NCBI RefSeq assembly: GCF_024756235.1
Contig: NZ_JANUGY010000003.1
Coordinates: 1-64,000, forward strand
DNA length: 64,000 nucleotides
From: Massilia kyonggiensis
Lineage (GTDB): Bacteria > Pseudomonadota > Gammaproteobacteria > Burkholderiales > Burkholderiaceae_D
Direction: 5' to 3'
In this document: positions 1 to 9,440 of the stretch, one piece after another
How positions within the stretch are numbered: the stretch's first letter is position 1
How the letters are laid out: every line of letters begins with the position of its first letter
Notes under the pieces: generated by a model
Told to the model about the DNA's origin: nothing
Databases searched by the model: none
Seen by the model: the letters and a program-made list of their open reading frames with translations, nothing else
Made by a program: the position numbers and the translations under genes

Positions 1-12
1 GAGCGGCTGCAC

Positions 13-480
13 CTAATTTCGCGTTCTGCTCACTGCTTGCGCTTCGCCTTCCGCATAACCCTCAATTTGAACCTTAAAGGTGAGCGCCCCAACGCCCTTG
101 CTTGTATTCGCTACCCCACACCAGAACATCGCATCTGCCGCATTTGACCAAGCCAGTTCATTAAAACCGCTCTTGAGGTTCGCCCGCGCCCTCACGCAGT
201 ACGCGGCCGAGACAAGGATTGGCCCGAACGGCTGCCCGGCCACCCAATCTACGCCTTTCGCCCTTAATTCCGGCGCCAAGAACTGCATGATGATTCCTAT
301 CGGATCAACAACGGATGGGCTGTCATATTTCGCTACCATGTCCATGACCTCCCGAAGGAAGTCTTTGGTGGTCGAGCCAGGTCTAAGCGCAGCGTGGCAA
401 GCTGCCAGGTTCAGCATGGCAAGATCACACATTTGCTTCACGTCACGTACCGGAGCCTGCGGCTTCTTTGTCCCTGTCAT
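13..480 (-). CDS. hypothetical protein, possible accessory gene
   Basis: This 155-residue protein is not recognised. It has no signal peptide or membrane segment; it contains several cysteines and hydrophobic stretches typical of a soluble globular protein. A good ribosome site (GGAAGGGA) lies just ahead of the ATG at 480, which supports the minus-strand reading over the overlapping plus-strand frame. Base composition is visibly less GC-rich than the housekeeping genes to the right, and the gene sits immediately beyond the 3' end of tRNA-Ser and its terminator, a common place for integrated DNA. Function unknown. Confidence 0.6.
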   Translation of the reverse strand: MTGTKKPQAPVRDVKQMCDLAMLNLAACHAALRPGSTTKDFLREVMDMVAKYDSPSVVDPIGIIMQFLAPELRAKGVDWVAGQPFGPILVSAAYCVRARANLKSGFNELAWSNAADAMFWCGVANTSKGVGALTFKVQIEGYAEGEAQAVSRTRN

Positions 481-621
481 CGTTCCCTTCCAGTCAAGTT
501 ATCGGATGCCTGTCGCGCCTGTTCGGGTGCGAACGAGTTACTAGGCATGACTGGATGATACCGAACAGCGGTCGTGCCGGACGTCAATTTATGGCAGATG
601 ATGGGCTGCGTGATGGGCCGA

Positions 622-664
622 AAAACAAAAAACCCCGTAAGTCTTTGAACTTACAGGGTTTTCC
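622..664 (-). terminator. rho-independent terminator of tRNA-Ser
   Basis: Read on the minus strand, an A-rich arm (AAAACCCTGTAAGT) pairs with ACTTACGGGGTTTT around a short loop and runs into a T-rich tract. It lies about 10 bases past the 3' end of the tRNA-Ser gene and should end that transcript. Confidence 0.8.
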
Positions 665-673
665 GCTTAATCT

Positions 674-767
674 TGGCGGAGGCGGTGGGATTCGAACCCA
701 CGATACAGGTTTAAGCCCGTATGCTTCCTTAGCAGGGAAGTGCCTTCGGCCACTCGGCCACGCCTCC
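674..767 (-). tRNA. tRNA-Ser(GCT)
   Basis: The sequence folds as a class II tRNA: acceptor GGAGGCG at 767-761 pairs with CGCCTCC at 684-678, discriminator G, and an encoded CCA at 676-674. The anticodon loop CTGCTAA carries GCT, the T-loop has the GGTTCGAATCC signature, and the variable arm is long as expected for serine. Confidence 0.95.
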
Positions 768-807
768 AGTCAGCTTCAACGTTTATGCGTCAGCGCTGAG
801 TGCACGC

Positions 808-836
808 ATATTAATGGCCACACCCTTTTTGGTCAA
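808..836 (-). promoter_or_regulatory. sigma70 promoter of tRNA-Ser
   Basis: On the minus strand TTGACC (836-831) and TAATAT (813-808) are separated by exactly 17 bases. The start point would fall near 800, about 33 bases ahead of the mature tRNA. Confidence 0.75.
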
Positions 837-864
837 GGAAGCACGGCCATTTTTTTGAAAAAAG

Positions 865-2112
865 TTAAGCTTGCTCCAGGTTAAACGCCTTGTGCAGGGC
901 GCGCACCGCCAGCTCCATGTATTTCTCGTCGATCAGGACCGAGATCTTGATCTCCGAGGTCGAGATCATCATGATGTTGATGCCCTCTTCCGACAGCGTG
1001 CGGAACATTTGCGAGGCGACGCCCACGTGGCTGCGCATGCCCACGCCCACGGCCGACACCTTCGAGACCTTGGCGTCGCCCAGGATCTTGGCGGCGCCGA
1101 TTTCGGCCTTCACGCCTTCCAGGACGCCCATGGCGCGCTGGTAATCGTTGCGCGACACGGTGAACGTGAAGTCGGTCTTACCGTCGACCGATTGGTTCTG
1201 TATGATCATGTCGACCTCGATATTGGCCTCCGAGATCGGCCCGAGGATGTGGAAGGCGACGCCCGGCTTGTCGGGCACGCCCAGGACGGTGATTTTGGCT
1301 TCATCGCGGTGGAAGGCGATGCCCGAGATGACGGCTTGTTCCATGTTGCTTTCTTCCTCAAACGAAATCAGGGTACCCGAGTTGGCTTCTTCTTCGAGCG
1401 ACATCAGGGGGTCGGTCAGCGACGACAGCACGCGCGTCGGCACGCGGTAATTGCCGGCAAATTCCACGGAGCGGGTCTGCAGGACTTTCGAGCCCAGCGA
1501 CGCCAGTTCCAGCATTTCTTCGAACGTGATCTTCGACAGGCGGCGCGCTTCGCTCACGACGCGCGGGTCGGTCGTGTAGACCCCGTCGACGTCCGTGTAG
1601 ATCAGGCATTCGTCGGCCTTCAGCGCGGCCGCGATCGCGACGGCGGAGGTGTCCGAACCGCCACGGCCCAGCGTGGAGATATTACCGTCTTCATCCATGC
1701 CCTGGAAGCCGGTGATGATGACGATCCTGCCGGCGTCCAGGTCGGCGCGCACGCGGGTGTCGTCGATCGACTGGATGCGGGCCTTCGTGAAGGCAGAGTC
1801 GGTCTTAATGCCCACCTGCCAGCCCGTGTACGACACGGCATCCTTGCCGCGTGCCAGCAGTGCCATGGCCAGCAGGCCGACCGACACCTGTTCGCCGGTC
1901 GACGCAATCATGTCCAGTTCACGCGGGTCCGGCTGCGACATAATCTCTTTCGCCAGGCCGATCAGACGGTTGGTTTCACCGGACATTGCCGAGGGGACGA
2001 CAACGACTTGATGACCGGCGTCGTGCCATTTGGCGACGCGGGCCGCGACGTTCTTGATGCGTTCCGTCGAACCCATCGACGTACCGCCATATTTGTGGAC
2101 TATTAAGGCCAT
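865..2112 (-). CDS. lysC: aspartate kinase
   Basis: Aspartokinase phosphorylates L-aspartate with ATP, the first step to lysine, threonine, methionine and diaminopimelate. The 415-residue protein opens with the family motif KYGGTS at residues 7-12, followed by the amino-acid-kinase fold to about residue 250 and two C-terminal ACT domains (about 265-415) that usually bind lysine and threonine for feedback control. Length is normal for the class with fused regulatory domains. The ATG at 2112 is the conserved start. It lies downstream of tilS but has its own promoter candidate, and tRNA-Ser follows it. Confidence 0.97.
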   Translation of the reverse strand: MALIVHKYGGTSMGSTERIKNVAARVAKWHDAGHQVVVVPSAMSGETNRLIGLAKEIMSQPDPRELDMIASTGEQVSVGLLAMALLARGKDAVSYTGWQVGIKTDSAFTKARIQSIDDTRVRADLDAGRIVIITGFQGMDEDGNISTLGRGGSDTSAVAIAAALKADECLIYTDVDGVYTTDPRVVSEARRLSKITFEEMLELASLGSKVLQTRSVEFAGNYRVPTRVLSSLTDPLMSLEEEANSGTLISFEEESNMEQAVISGIAFHRDEAKITVLGVPDKPGVAFHILGPISEANIEVDMIIQNQSVDGKTDFTFTVSRNDYQRAMGVLEGVKAEIGAAKILGDAKVSKVSAVGVGMRSHVGVASQMFRTLSEEGINIMMISTSEIKISVLIDEKYMELAVRALHKAFNLEQA

Positions 2113-2155
2113 GACTGAAGGGATTTCCGCTTGTAAAAAATCAAATGAGCCTTTT

Positions 2156-2184
2156 ACTCTACATGCTGCGGCGCGGAATCACAA
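2156..2184 (-). promoter_or_regulatory. candidate promoter of lysC
   Basis: On the minus strand TTGTGA (2184-2179) and TAGAGT (2161-2156) are 17 bases apart, giving an untranslated leader of roughly 35 bases before lysC. The -10 matches consensus at only four of six places. The leader is too short for a lysine riboswitch. Confidence 0.45.
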
Positions 2185-2239
2185 GACGTCAAGATGCGAA
2201 ATCTATACCAAATAGGAATATGGTAATACGGAAATGGTA

Positions 2240-3631
2240 TTAACCCGGGATGGCTGGCGTCGCGCTTTCCCAACGCAGCGCGATGCGCCCCGGCCCCTCG
2301 GTCACGTGCCGGCAATCCATGCCGAGCCCTGCCGCGAACAGCAGGTCGAAGCCGGCATTCACGATCGGCAGGCGCCCCCGCTCCCACGCAGGGATGCCGC
2401 TCGCCTGGTAATGCATCTTGAGGCTGCGCGTGGGCCGGTTGTGCGCCAGGCGCAGTCGCTCGCCGCCCTTGCGGAAATCGATCTCGAGTCCCTGCCCCCG
2501 CAGCCAGGCGGGATCGAACCCGCGTTCGGCCGCATCGAAATACAGCACGCCGCCGTAATCGGGGAACGCGATGGCCGCCTCGCCATTCCACCGGAACGCC
2601 TGGGCGTACTTCTCGATGATGCCGGCGTCCTCGGGATCGCGCATGCCGGCCAGTTCCGGCAGGCGCGGCACGAGGTACAAATGATCGCGGTGGCGGCGTA
2701 CGTCCACGTCCGGGTGCTCGACGAGCACTTGCGCATCCTCGCGCGCGGCCAGGATCTGCGCCACCATCTGCGCCAGCCAGGCCGTCGACGGCATCGCGAG
2801 ACGGCGCACGGCGAACCAGTGGCGCAGCAGGTTGTCGATGCGGTCGCGGCTGAGAAGCCGAACGCGGACCAGGTCGAGACCATCGCCGGCCAGGCACGCC
2901 TGCAGATCCTGCTCGCCCAGCTCATCGAGCAGGCGCTGGGCCGCGCGGGTGTGGGCGCTGCTGCGCGCCACGCGTTGCTGGTAGCCGGGAAACGCGGCGG
3001 CCAGCGCCGGCATCACCTGGTGGCGCAGCGCGTTGCGGGCATAGCGCGGATCGGTGTTGGATTCATCCTCGACCCACGTGATGCCCTGCTCGCGCGCGAA
3101 CTGTTCGAGGTCGGCGCGCGCGACGCCCAGCAGCGGGCGCGCCATGGCCAGGCGTTCGTCGCCCAGCAGGCCGGGCGCGCGGTTGGCGGGATCCATGCCG
3201 GACAGGCCGGCCGGGCCGGAACCGCGCAGCAATTGCAGCAGCACCGTCTCGACCTGGTCGTCGAGGTGATGGGCCGTCAGCAGCACGCCGGCACCGTGGG
3301 CCTGGCACATCTCGCCCAGCGCCGCGTAGCGCGCCTTGCGTGCGGCGGCCTCGATGCCGCTCTTCCCTTTCGCGACGACGACGGCGCGCCAGTCGAACGG
3401 CATGCCCAACACAGCGGCGGCGGCCGCGCAATGGTCGCGCCAGGCGTCGGCGTTCGGGCTCAGGCCGTGGTGGACGTGGAAGGCGTGCGGATGCAGGCCA
3501 TGCGCGTGCGCGAGGTGCAACAGTACCATCGAATCGAGGCCGCCGCTGAGGGCGACCGCGACGGGCGGCATGGCATCGGGAAGGTAATCAGCGCGCAGGG
3601 CCTCGATGGCCTGCGCGAACCGGGCGGCCAT
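2240..3631 (-). CDS. tilS: tRNA(Ile)-lysidine synthase
   Basis: TilS ligates lysine to C34 of tRNA-Ile(CAU) using ATP, so that it reads AUA. The 463-residue protein has the PP-loop motif SGGLDS at 29-34, the N-terminal ATPase fold to about residue 220, and the TilS substrate-binding and C-terminal domains after it. The open frame continues far upstream into accA, but the ATG at 3631 starts exactly where the family does and lies 26 bases past the accA stop, so the longer reading is rejected. It is probably the last cistron of a cysS-glycosylase-accA-tilS unit. Confidence 0.95.
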   Translation of the reverse strand: MAARFAQAIEALRADYLPDAMPPVAVALSGGLDSMVLLHLAHAHGLHPHAFHVHHGLSPNADAWRDHCAAAAAVLGMPFDWRAVVVAKGKSGIEAAARKARYAALGEMCQAHGAGVLLTAHHLDDQVETVLLQLLRGSGPAGLSGMDPANRAPGLLGDERLAMARPLLGVARADLEQFAREQGITWVEDESNTDPRYARNALRHQVMPALAAAFPGYQQRVARSSAHTRAAQRLLDELGEQDLQACLAGDGLDLVRVRLLSRDRIDNLLRHWFAVRRLAMPSTAWLAQMVAQILAAREDAQVLVEHPDVDVRRHRDHLYLVPRLPELAGMRDPEDAGIIEKYAQAFRWNGEAAIAFPDYGGVLYFDAAERGFDPAWLRGQGLEIDFRKGGERLRLAHNRPTRSLKMHYQASGIPAWERGRLPIVNAGFDLLFAAGLGMDCRHVTEGPGRIALRWESATPAIPG

Positions 3632-3657
3632 CGCGGCCGCCCCCTGCGTACGACGGC

Positions 3658-4635
3658 TCACTCTTCGCGCGGCGTCGTTTCCTTGAACTTGCCGTAGGCC
3701 AGCAGCTTGGCGTGGCGCGCGTCCAGCAGGTCCTTCGTCTTCATGCCCTGGAACTGGCGCAGCGTATCGGCCAGCGCGCGCTTCAGCAGCTGGGCCATCT
3801 GCGCCGGATCGCGGTGGGCGCCGCCCAGCGGTTCGTTGACGATCTTGTCGATCAGGCCCATCGCCTTCAGGCGGTGCGCCGTCAGGCCGAGGGCGTCTGC
3901 CGCTTCCGCCGCGCGCTCCGACGTCTTCCACAGGATCGACGCGCAGCCTTCCGGCGAGATCACGGAGTACGTCGCGTACTGCAGCATCAACACGGCGTCG
4001 CCGACGGCGATCGCCAGCGCGCCGCCCGAACCGCCTTCGCCGATGATCGTGGCGATCAGCGGCACTTTCAGCTCGGCCATCACGTACAGGTTATGGCCGA
4101 TGGCTTCCGACTGGCCGCGCTCTTCCGCGTCGATGCCGGGGAATGCGCCCGGGGTGTCCACGAACGTGAAGATCGGCAGGTTGAATTTCTCGGCCAGCTT
4201 CATCAGGCGCATGGCCTTGCGATAGCCTTCCGGACGCGGCATGCCGAAGTTGCGCGCCGCGCGTTCCTTCGTGTCGCGGCCCTTCTGGTGGCCGATGACC
4301 ATGCAGGACTGGCCATTGAAGCGGGCCAGGCCGCCGATGATCGACTGGTCGTCGGCGAAGGTACGGTCGCCGTGCAGTTCATGGAAATCGGTGAAGATCG
4401 CGTTCACATAGTCCATCGTGTACGGACGCTGCGGATGACGGGCGATCTGGGAAACCTGCCAAGGGGTCAGCTTGGCATAGATGTCTTTCGTCAGTTGCTG
4501 GCTCTTCTTGGCCAGGCGGTCGATTTCTTCCGAGATGTCGACGGCGGAATCATCCTGCACGAAGCGCAGCTCTTCGATCTTCGAATCGAGCTCGGCAATC
4601 GGCTGCTCGAAACTGAGGAAAGTTGTTTTACTCAT
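3658..4635 (-). CDS. accA: acetyl-CoA carboxylase carboxyltransferase alpha subunit
   Basis: AccA and AccD form the carboxyltransferase that moves CO2 from biotin on AccB to acetyl-CoA, giving malonyl-CoA for fatty acid synthesis. The 325-residue protein has the usual length, an N-terminal helical region, and the crotonase-like core with [10 protein letters not shown] and the glycine-rich [10 protein letters not shown] oxyanion segment. A strong ribosome site (GGAGG) precedes the ATG. accD is not in the window, as is normal. Confidence 0.97.
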   Translation of the reverse strand: MSKTTFLSFEQPIAELDSKIEELRFVQDDSAVDISEEIDRLAKKSQQLTKDIYAKLTPWQVSQIARHPQRPYTMDYVNAIFTDFHELHGDRTFADDQSIIGGLARFNGQSCMVIGHQKGRDTKERAARNFGMPRPEGYRKAMRLMKLAEKFNLPIFTFVDTPGAFPGIDAEERGQSEAIGHNLYVMAELKVPLIATIIGEGGSGGALAIAVGDAVLMLQYATYSVISPEGCASILWKTSERAAEAADALGLTAHRLKAMGLIDKIVNEPLGGAHRDPAQMAQLLKRALADTLRQFQGMKTKDLLDARHAKLLAYGKFKETTPREE

Positions 4636-4696
4636 TGTACCTCCGGGTGTGTTCGTGGCCGCGGAAGATCATCCGCGCGGCGGCAAGGGCGCTATT

Positions 4697-5365
4697 CTAT
4701 ACCGGAACCGGGTCCAGGCTACGCCATAAATACCATGTGGCAACTGTGCGCCAGGGTTCCCAGTTCGCCGCGACCTCGCGCGCATCGCTGCGCGAGACCG
4801 GCTCGCCGGAGAAATAATTCTGGCTGATGCCCTGGATCAGGCCGGGATCGTCCAGGGGCAGGACGTTCGGTCTGAGCAGATTAAATATCAAAAACATCTC
4901 GGCTGTCCAGCGCGTGATGCCGCGGATCCGGACCAGTTCGGCAATCACCGCTTCGTCATCCATCTGCGACCATTGGTCGGCATGGACGCGCTTCGCCTTG
5001 AAGTGATCAGCCAGGTCGAGGATGTACTCCGTCTTCCGTTTCGACAGGCCGCAGCCCGCCAGTTCTTCCGCGCCGGCCTTGATGACCTGGGACGGCGTCA
5101 TCTTCGGGCACAGCGTGCGCAGCTTCGTCCACGCGGCCTCGGCAGCCTTGACCGTCACCTGCTGGCCGACGATGGAGCGCGCCAGGGTCGTGAACGGGTC
5201 GGGATGGCCGCGCAGGTGCATGTCGCCGAATTGCGGGATCAGCTTGTTCATGATGCGGTCCCGACGCATGAGCTCGGCCTTCGCCTCCGCCCAGTACGGT
5301 GGGACGGAAGGCTGAACGTCCGGCGGCGCCGGGACGGCGCCCGCGAGGTCCTTGGAAAGTGCCAT
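4697..5365 (-). CDS. DNA-3-methyladenine glycosylase II family protein (HhH-GPD)
   Basis: Base-excision repair glycosylase of the AlkA class, expected to cut alkylated purines from DNA. The 222-residue protein contains the helix-hairpin-helix segment IRGITRWTAEMF (about 147-158) and then LPLDD (169-173), whose aspartate is the catalytic residue of the family. It lacks the N-terminal AlkA domain of the E. coli enzyme and the cysteine cluster of MutY/Nth, so it belongs to the short AlkA-like group. It sits 20 bases after the cysS stop, and its partners in the run are housekeeping genes. No clear ribosome site is seen, so translation may be coupled to cysS. Confidence 0.88.
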   Translation of the reverse strand: MALSKDLAGAVPAPPDVQPSVPPYWAEAKAELMRRDRIMNKLIPQFGDMHLRGHPDPFTTLARSIVGQQVTVKAAEAAWTKLRTLCPKMTPSQVIKAGAEELAGCGLSKRKTEYILDLADHFKAKRVHADQWSQMDDEAVIAELVRIRGITRWTAEMFLIFNLLRPNVLPLDDPGLIQGISQNYFSGEPVSRSDAREVAANWEPWRTVATWYLWRSLDPVPV

Positions 5366-5385
5366 GCTCGTGCGCGGAGGGCCGG

Positions 5386-6783
5386 TCAGGCGCGACGCCA
5401 GTTGGTGCTGCCGTCCGGCTTGTCCTCGAGCACGACCCCGCCCGCGGTCAGCTCGGCGCGGATCGCGTCGGCCTCGGCGAAGTTGCGCGCCTTCTTGGCG
5501 GCGGCGCGGCGCGCGATCGCGTCGACGATCGCCGCTTCGTCCAGGCCGCCCTCGCCCGGCGTGCCGGCCTGCAAGAAGGCTTGCGGGCTGCGTTCGAGCA
5601 GGCCCAGCACGGCGGCCAGTGCCTTCAGCTGGCGCGCGGCCGCGACGGATTTGCTCTTGTTGACTTCCGTGGCCAGGTCGAACAGTTCGGCCACCGCGAG
5701 CGGCGTATTGAAATCGTCGTCCATCGCGTCGCGGAAGCGCTGCGCATGGGCTTCGTCCCAGTCGACGGCAAGCGGCTCGCTGCCAAGATCCACTTCGGAC
5801 AGCGCCGTGTACAGGCGCGTCAGCGCGCCCTTCGCATCGTCGATGTGCACGTCCGAGTAATTCAGCGGGCTGCGGTAATGGGCGCGCAGGATGAAGAAGC
5901 GGATGACTTCGGCATCGTATTTCTTGAGGACGTCGCGGATCGTGAAGAAATTGCCCAGCGACTTGGACATCTTCTCGTTATCGACGCGCACGAAGCCGTT
6001 GTGGATCCAGTAGTTCGCCATCGGCGGCCCGAACGCGCCTTCCGACTGGGCGATCTCGTTCTCGTGGTGCGGGAACTGCAGGTCGGCGCCGCCGCCATGG
6101 ATGTCGAAATGTTCGCCCAGCATGGCGCACGACATGGCCGAGCACTCGATGTGCCAGCCCGGACGTCCTTTACCCCATTTCGAATCCCATTTGGCTTCGT
6201 CCGGCTCGGATTCCTTGGCGGCCTTCCACAGCACGAAGTCGAGCGGGTCGCGCTTGCCCGTGTTCACGTCCACGCGCTCGCCGGCACGCAGGTCGTCCAG
6301 CGACTTGCCGGACAGCTTGCCATAGCCCGGGAAATTACGCACGGCATAGTTCACGTCGCCGTCCTCTCCCTTGTAGGCGAGTTCCTTCGTTTCCAGCTTT
6401 TCGATAATCGACAGCATGTGCGGCACGTACTCCGTCGCGCGCGGCGCGAAATCCGGCGGCAGGATGCCCAAAGCAGCCGTGTCCTCGTCCATCGCCTTGA
6501 TGAAACGGGTCGTGAGCGACGTCATCGTTTCATTGTTCTCGACGGCGCGCTTGATGATCTTGTCGTCGATGTCCGTGATGTTGCGGACATACTTGACGTC
6601 GTAGCCCGATGCCTTGAGCCAGCGATAGATGACGTCGAACGCCATCATCATCCGGCCATGACCGACGTGGCAGTAGTCGTACACCGTCATCCCGCACACG
6701 TACATGTTGACCTTGCCGGGTTGGAGGGGAACGAATACCTGCTTGTCACGCGCGAGCGTGTTGTAGATCTTGAGTTGGCTCAT
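5386..6783 (-). CDS. cysS: cysteinyl-tRNA synthetase
   Basis: Charges tRNA-Cys. The 465-residue protein has the class I signatures HVGHGR (39-44, HIGH box) and KMSKS in the second half, Cys30 and later Cys/His/Glu zinc ligands around ECSAMSC and FPHHENE. The start at 6783 ([10 protein letters not shown]) is the conserved one; the frame stays open 47 codons upstream but that part lacks family similarity. First gene of the minus-strand run, divergent from ppiA. Confidence 0.97.
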   Translation of the reverse strand: MSQLKIYNTLARDKQVFVPLQPGKVNMYVCGMTVYDYCHVGHGRMMMAFDVIYRWLKASGYDVKYVRNITDIDDKIIKRAVENNETMTSLTTRFIKAMDEDTAALGILPPDFAPRATEYVPHMLSIIEKLETKELAYKGEDGDVNYAVRNFPGYGKLSGKSLDDLRAGERVDVNTGKRDPLDFVLWKAAKESEPDEAKWDSKWGKGRPGWHIECSAMSCAMLGEHFDIHGGGADLQFPHHENEIAQSEGAFGPPMANYWIHNGFVRVDNEKMSKSLGNFFTIRDVLKKYDAEVIRFFILRAHYRSPLNYSDVHIDDAKGALTRLYTALSEVDLGSEPLAVDWDEAHAQRFRDAMDDDFNTPLAVAELFDLATEVNKSKSVAAARQLKALAAVLGLLERSPQAFLQAGTPGEGGLDEAAIVDAIARRAAAKKARNFAEADAIRAELTAGGVVLEDKPDGSTNWRRA

Positions 6784-6865
6784 CGGATGTTTGCTAGAGG
6801 GTTGGAGCAGGACGGCGAATCTTGGGAACCTTGTTCTTTTTGATAGAATCGGCAGTCCGTCGCAA

Positions 6866-6874
6866 AGTATAGCA
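6866..6874 (-). promoter_or_regulatory. candidate extended -10 promoter of cysS
   Basis: On the minus strand TGCTATACT is an extended -10 element about 85 bases ahead of the cysS start. No convincing -35 hexamer accompanies it, which extended -10 promoters tolerate. Confidence 0.4.
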
Positions 6875-6970
6875 TTGATAAAATCCCGACTGGCCGCATA
6901 TGCCTTAGGTTTATTTTTCTGCAAAACCCTTGACAGTACTTTGCGCTATATCCACCGAGAGGAAGCAACG

Positions 6971-7576
6971 ATGCACGTCCTGAAATCGCCCGGCACCCGC
7001 TTTTTTGCCCGTTTTAGTGTTGGCCTGGCCGCGCTGACCCTGTCCGCAGCCGCGTTCGCCGCCGACCCGCTCGTCTCGCTGAAGACGTCGATGGGCGAGA
7101 TCGTGCTGGAACTGAACCCGGAAAAAGCACCTATCTCCGCGGACAATTTCCTCAAGTACGTCAAATCCGGCTTCTACAAGGGCACGATCTTCCACCGCGT
7201 GATCGACGGCTTCATGATCCAGGCCGGCGGCATGGATGCCCAGTTCCATGGACGCAAGACGAACAAACCGATCAAGAACGAGTCCAACAACGGCCTGTCG
7301 AACGAAAAGTACACCGTCGCCATGGCACGCGAATCGAATCCGGACTCGGCCACGTCGCAATTCTTCATCAACGTGGTCGACAATCCCGGGCTCGATTATC
7401 CGAACATGCAGGGTTCGGGCTACACCGTTTTCGGCAAGGTCGTGAAGGGCCAGGACGTCGTCGACAAGATCAAGGCCGTCGTCGTGGACGACATCCGCGG
7501 CCTCGAGAACGTGCCGGTCACGCCCGTCACGATCCAGTCCGCCACCCTCCTCAAGGGTGATAAGGCGGTAAAATAA
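6971..7576 (+). CDS. ppiA: periplasmic peptidyl-prolyl cis-trans isomerase (cyclophilin A type)
   Basis: Cyclophilin that speeds proline isomerisation during protein folding in the periplasm. The 201-residue product begins with a signal peptide (basic head, hydrophobic core, cleavage near AFA-AD at about residue 30), then a single cyclophilin domain with FHRVIDGFMIQAGG and SQFFINVVDN. The ATG at 6971, preceded by GAGGAAGC, is chosen over upstream in-frame codons because it starts the signal peptide. The cytoplasmic paralogue ppiB follows 32 bases later. Confidence 0.94.
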   Translation: MHVLKSPGTRFFARFSVGLAALTLSAAAFAADPLVSLKTSMGEIVLELNPEKAPISADNFLKYVKSGFYKGTIFHRVIDGFMIQAGGMDAQFHGRKTNKPIKNESNNGLSNEKYTVAMARESNPDSATSQFFINVVDNPGLDYPNMQGSGYTVFGKVVKGQDVVDKIKAVVVDDIRGLENVPVTPVTIQSATLLKGDKAVK

Positions 7577-7608
7577 CGAACTCGCAACTCCAACGATAGG
7601 ATAAAAAC

Positions 7609-8103
7609 ATGACCACCGTACTCATGACCACCAACAAGGGCAACATCAAGGTCGAACTGGACGCCGACAAGGCACCGAAGACCGTTGCCAACTTCCTGGA
7701 CTACGTGAACAAGGGTCACTTCTCCAACACGATCTTCCATCGCGTGATCAAGGACTTCATGATCCAGGGCGGCGGTTTCGAGCCGGGCATGAAGCAGAAG
7801 GCCACCGACCAGACCGTCGAGAACGAAGCCAAGAACGGCCTGAAGAACGACAAGTACACGATCGCCATGGCCCGCACGATGGCCCCGCACTCGGCATCGG
7901 CCCAGTTCTTCATCAACACCAAGAACAATGACTTCCTGAACTACCCGGGCCAGGACGGCTGGGGCTATGCCGTGTTCGGCAAGGTCGTCGAAGGCCAGGA
8001 CGTCGTCGACCAGATCAACACCGTCAAGACCGGCCGCGCCGGCATGCACTCGGACGTGCCGAGCGAAGACGTCGTCATCGAGAAGATCGAAGTCGTCCAG
8101 TAA
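7609..8103 (+). CDS. ppiB: cytoplasmic peptidyl-prolyl cis-trans isomerase (cyclophilin B type)
   Basis: The 164-residue cyclophilin has no signal peptide and should act in the cytoplasm. [14 protein letters not shown] and [10 protein letters not shown] carry the active-site Arg, Phe and Gln of the family. It is closely similar to the upstream ppiA along the whole domain, so the two look like an old tandem duplication with different cell compartments. An AGGA ribosome site precedes the ATG. Probably co-transcribed with ppiA and possibly lpxH. Confidence 0.95.
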   Translation: MTTVLMTTNKGNIKVELDADKAPKTVANFLDYVNKGHFSNTIFHRVIKDFMIQGGGFEPGMKQKATDQTVENEAKNGLKNDKYTIAMARTMAPHSASAQFFINTKNNDFLNYPGQDGWGYAVFGKVVEGQDVVDQINTVKTGRAGMHSDVPSEDVVIEKIEVVQ

Positions 8104-8160
8104 TTCCAGATAGGCAGGCATGACGCGCGGGACTCACCGCCTGGTCGTCCTGGCAACAAG

Positions 8161-8919
8161 ATGACCGCACCCGCGCGCACGCTCGCACTCTTCATTTCCG
8201 ACCTGCATCTGCAGGCCTCCCACCCGCGTACGGCCGAAGCCTTCTTCCGCTTCCTGGCCGAACGCGCGGCGCATGCCGAGCGGCTCTACCTGCTCGGCGA
8301 CATTTTCGAATACTGGGCCGGCGACGACGACCTCGACGACCCGTTCAACCGCAGCGTCGCTGCCGCGCTGCGCCGCTTGAGGGAGGGCGGCACGGCCGTC
8401 TACTGGCTCGGCGGCAACCGCGACTTCCTCGTCGGTACCGGCTTCGCCGACGCGGCCGGCCTCACCCTGCTGCCCGAACCGCACGTTGCGACCATCGGCG
8501 GCCGCCAGGTCGTCCTCGTGCACGGCGACGCCCAGTGCACGGACGACGTCAAGTACATGGCGTTCCGCGCCCAGGTGCGTGATCCGGCATGGCAGCGCCA
8601 GTTCCTCGCGATGCCGCTGGCCCAGCGCAAGGCCATCATCGCCGGCCTGCGCGAAGGCAGCCGGGCGGCACACGGTGAAAAATCGTACGAGATCATGGAC
8701 GTCACCCCGGCCGCCATCGCCGCGCTGCATGCGGACAGCGGCACCGACGTCATCATCCATGGCCACACGCACCGCCCCGCCCTGCACGAGGCCGGCGGCA
8801 AGCAGCGCTACGTGCTGCCCGACTGGGAACTCGACGCAGATCCCGTCCGCGGCGGCTGGATCGCGATCGACGAAGACGGGCGCATCCAGCGCGTCGACCT
8901 CGACGGCCGCACTATCTAA
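8161..8919 (+). CDS. lpxH: UDP-2,3-diacylglucosamine diphosphatase
   Basis: LpxH hydrolyses UDP-2,3-diacylglucosamine to lipid X and UMP in lipid A biosynthesis, at the inner face of the cytoplasmic membrane. The 252-residue protein carries all metallophosphoesterase motifs in order: SDLHL (13-17), GDIFE (46-50), GNRD (85-88), HGD (121-123) and HGHTHRP (200-206). In many betaproteobacteria it also follows a ppiB gene. No clear ribosome site is seen. Confidence 0.95.
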   Translation: MTAPARTLALFISDLHLQASHPRTAEAFFRFLAERAAHAERLYLLGDIFEYWAGDDDLDDPFNRSVAAALRRLREGGTAVYWLGGNRDFLVGTGFADAAGLTLLPEPHVATIGGRQVVLVHGDAQCTDDVKYMAFRAQVRDPAWQRQFLAMPLAQRKAIIAGLREGSRAAHGEKSYEIMDVTPAAIAALHADSGTDVIIHGHTHRPALHEAGGKQRYVLPDWELDADPVRGGWIAIDEDGRIQRVDLDGRTI

Positions 8920-8953
8920 GGCACCCCCTCATTTCTGCTAGGTCGCCGCTGTA

Positions 8954-8994
8954 TTGACCATTGCCGACATGGTGTTATACTTCACTACAACACC
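8954..8994 (+). promoter_or_regulatory. promoter with overlapping YtrA-type operator
   Basis: TTGACC (8954-8959) and TATACT (8976-8981) are 16 bases apart. Over and past the -10 lies an inverted repeat with arms GGTGTT (8971-8976) and AACACC (8989-8994) and 12 bases between them; the match extends further inward imperfectly. GGTGTN14-type dyads of this form are the known operators of YtrA-subfamily GntR repressors, and such a repressor is the first gene downstream. The placement predicts autorepression by blocking RNA polymerase. Confidence 0.8.
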
Positions 8995-9074
8995 ACGACT
9001 CTACATCACCAACATGGAGGCAGGCATGACATGGTTGAACTGCGGGATTGCACTGCGACGAAAGGAGGCCGGCA

Positions 9075-9440
9075 ATGACCATCGGCTGGAATGACAACTC
9101 TCCGATCTACCGGCAGTTGAAGGACAGGGTGATCGGTATGATGCTCGATGGCGCCCTGAAGGCCGGGGATCCGCTCCCCTCCGTGCGCCAGATCGCAGCC
9201 GAATACCAGCTGAATCCGATCACGGTCTCGAAGGCTTACCAGGAACTGGTCGACGACAACTTAGTAGAAAAACGAAGGGGGATCGGTATGTACGTCACGG
9301 AAGGCGCGAGCGAGAAATTGCTCGCCAGCGAAAGGGAGCGCTTCCTGCGCGAGGAATGGCCGGCGATGCTGGAACGGATCCGCCGCCTTGGTCTCAACAT
9401 CGAGCAATTGCTGCGCGAACCGGTCGGAGGCGGGAAATGA
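9075..9440 (+). CDS. GntR-family transcriptional regulator, YtrA subfamily
   Basis: A 121-residue repressor made of a winged-helix DNA-binding domain (about 10-75, with PLPSVRQIAAEYQLNP and the wing KRRGIGMYV) and a short C-terminal helical part, as in YtrA proteins that control ABC exporters. An upstream in-frame ATG at 9048 exists, but AAAGGAGG at 9061-9068 points to the ATG at 9075. The stop overlaps the start of the ABC ATPase (ATGA), so it is translationally coupled to the genes it probably controls. The inducer cannot be read from sequence; some relatives answer to cell-wall antibiotics. Confidence 0.9.
   Translation: MTIGWNDNSPIYRQLKDRVIGMMLDGALKAGDPLPSVRQIAAEYQLNPITVSKAYQELVDDNLVEKRRGIGMYVTEGASEKLLASERERFLREEWPAMLERIRRLGLNIEQLLREPVGGGK

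Noticed and set aside
80..544. Plus-strand open frame of 154 codons
   Set aside because: Overlaps the minus-strand gene at 13-480, which has a good ribosome site and more protein-like composition.
2101..2240. Lysine riboswitch ahead of lysC
   Set aside because: The leader is only about 35 bases from the predicted promoter, far too short for the known lysine riboswitch fold.
6901..6970. TTGACA at 6930 as -35 of a ppiA promoter
   Set aside because: The next -10-like TATATC is only 11 bases away and nothing suitable lies at 16-18 bases, so no confident promoter can be called.
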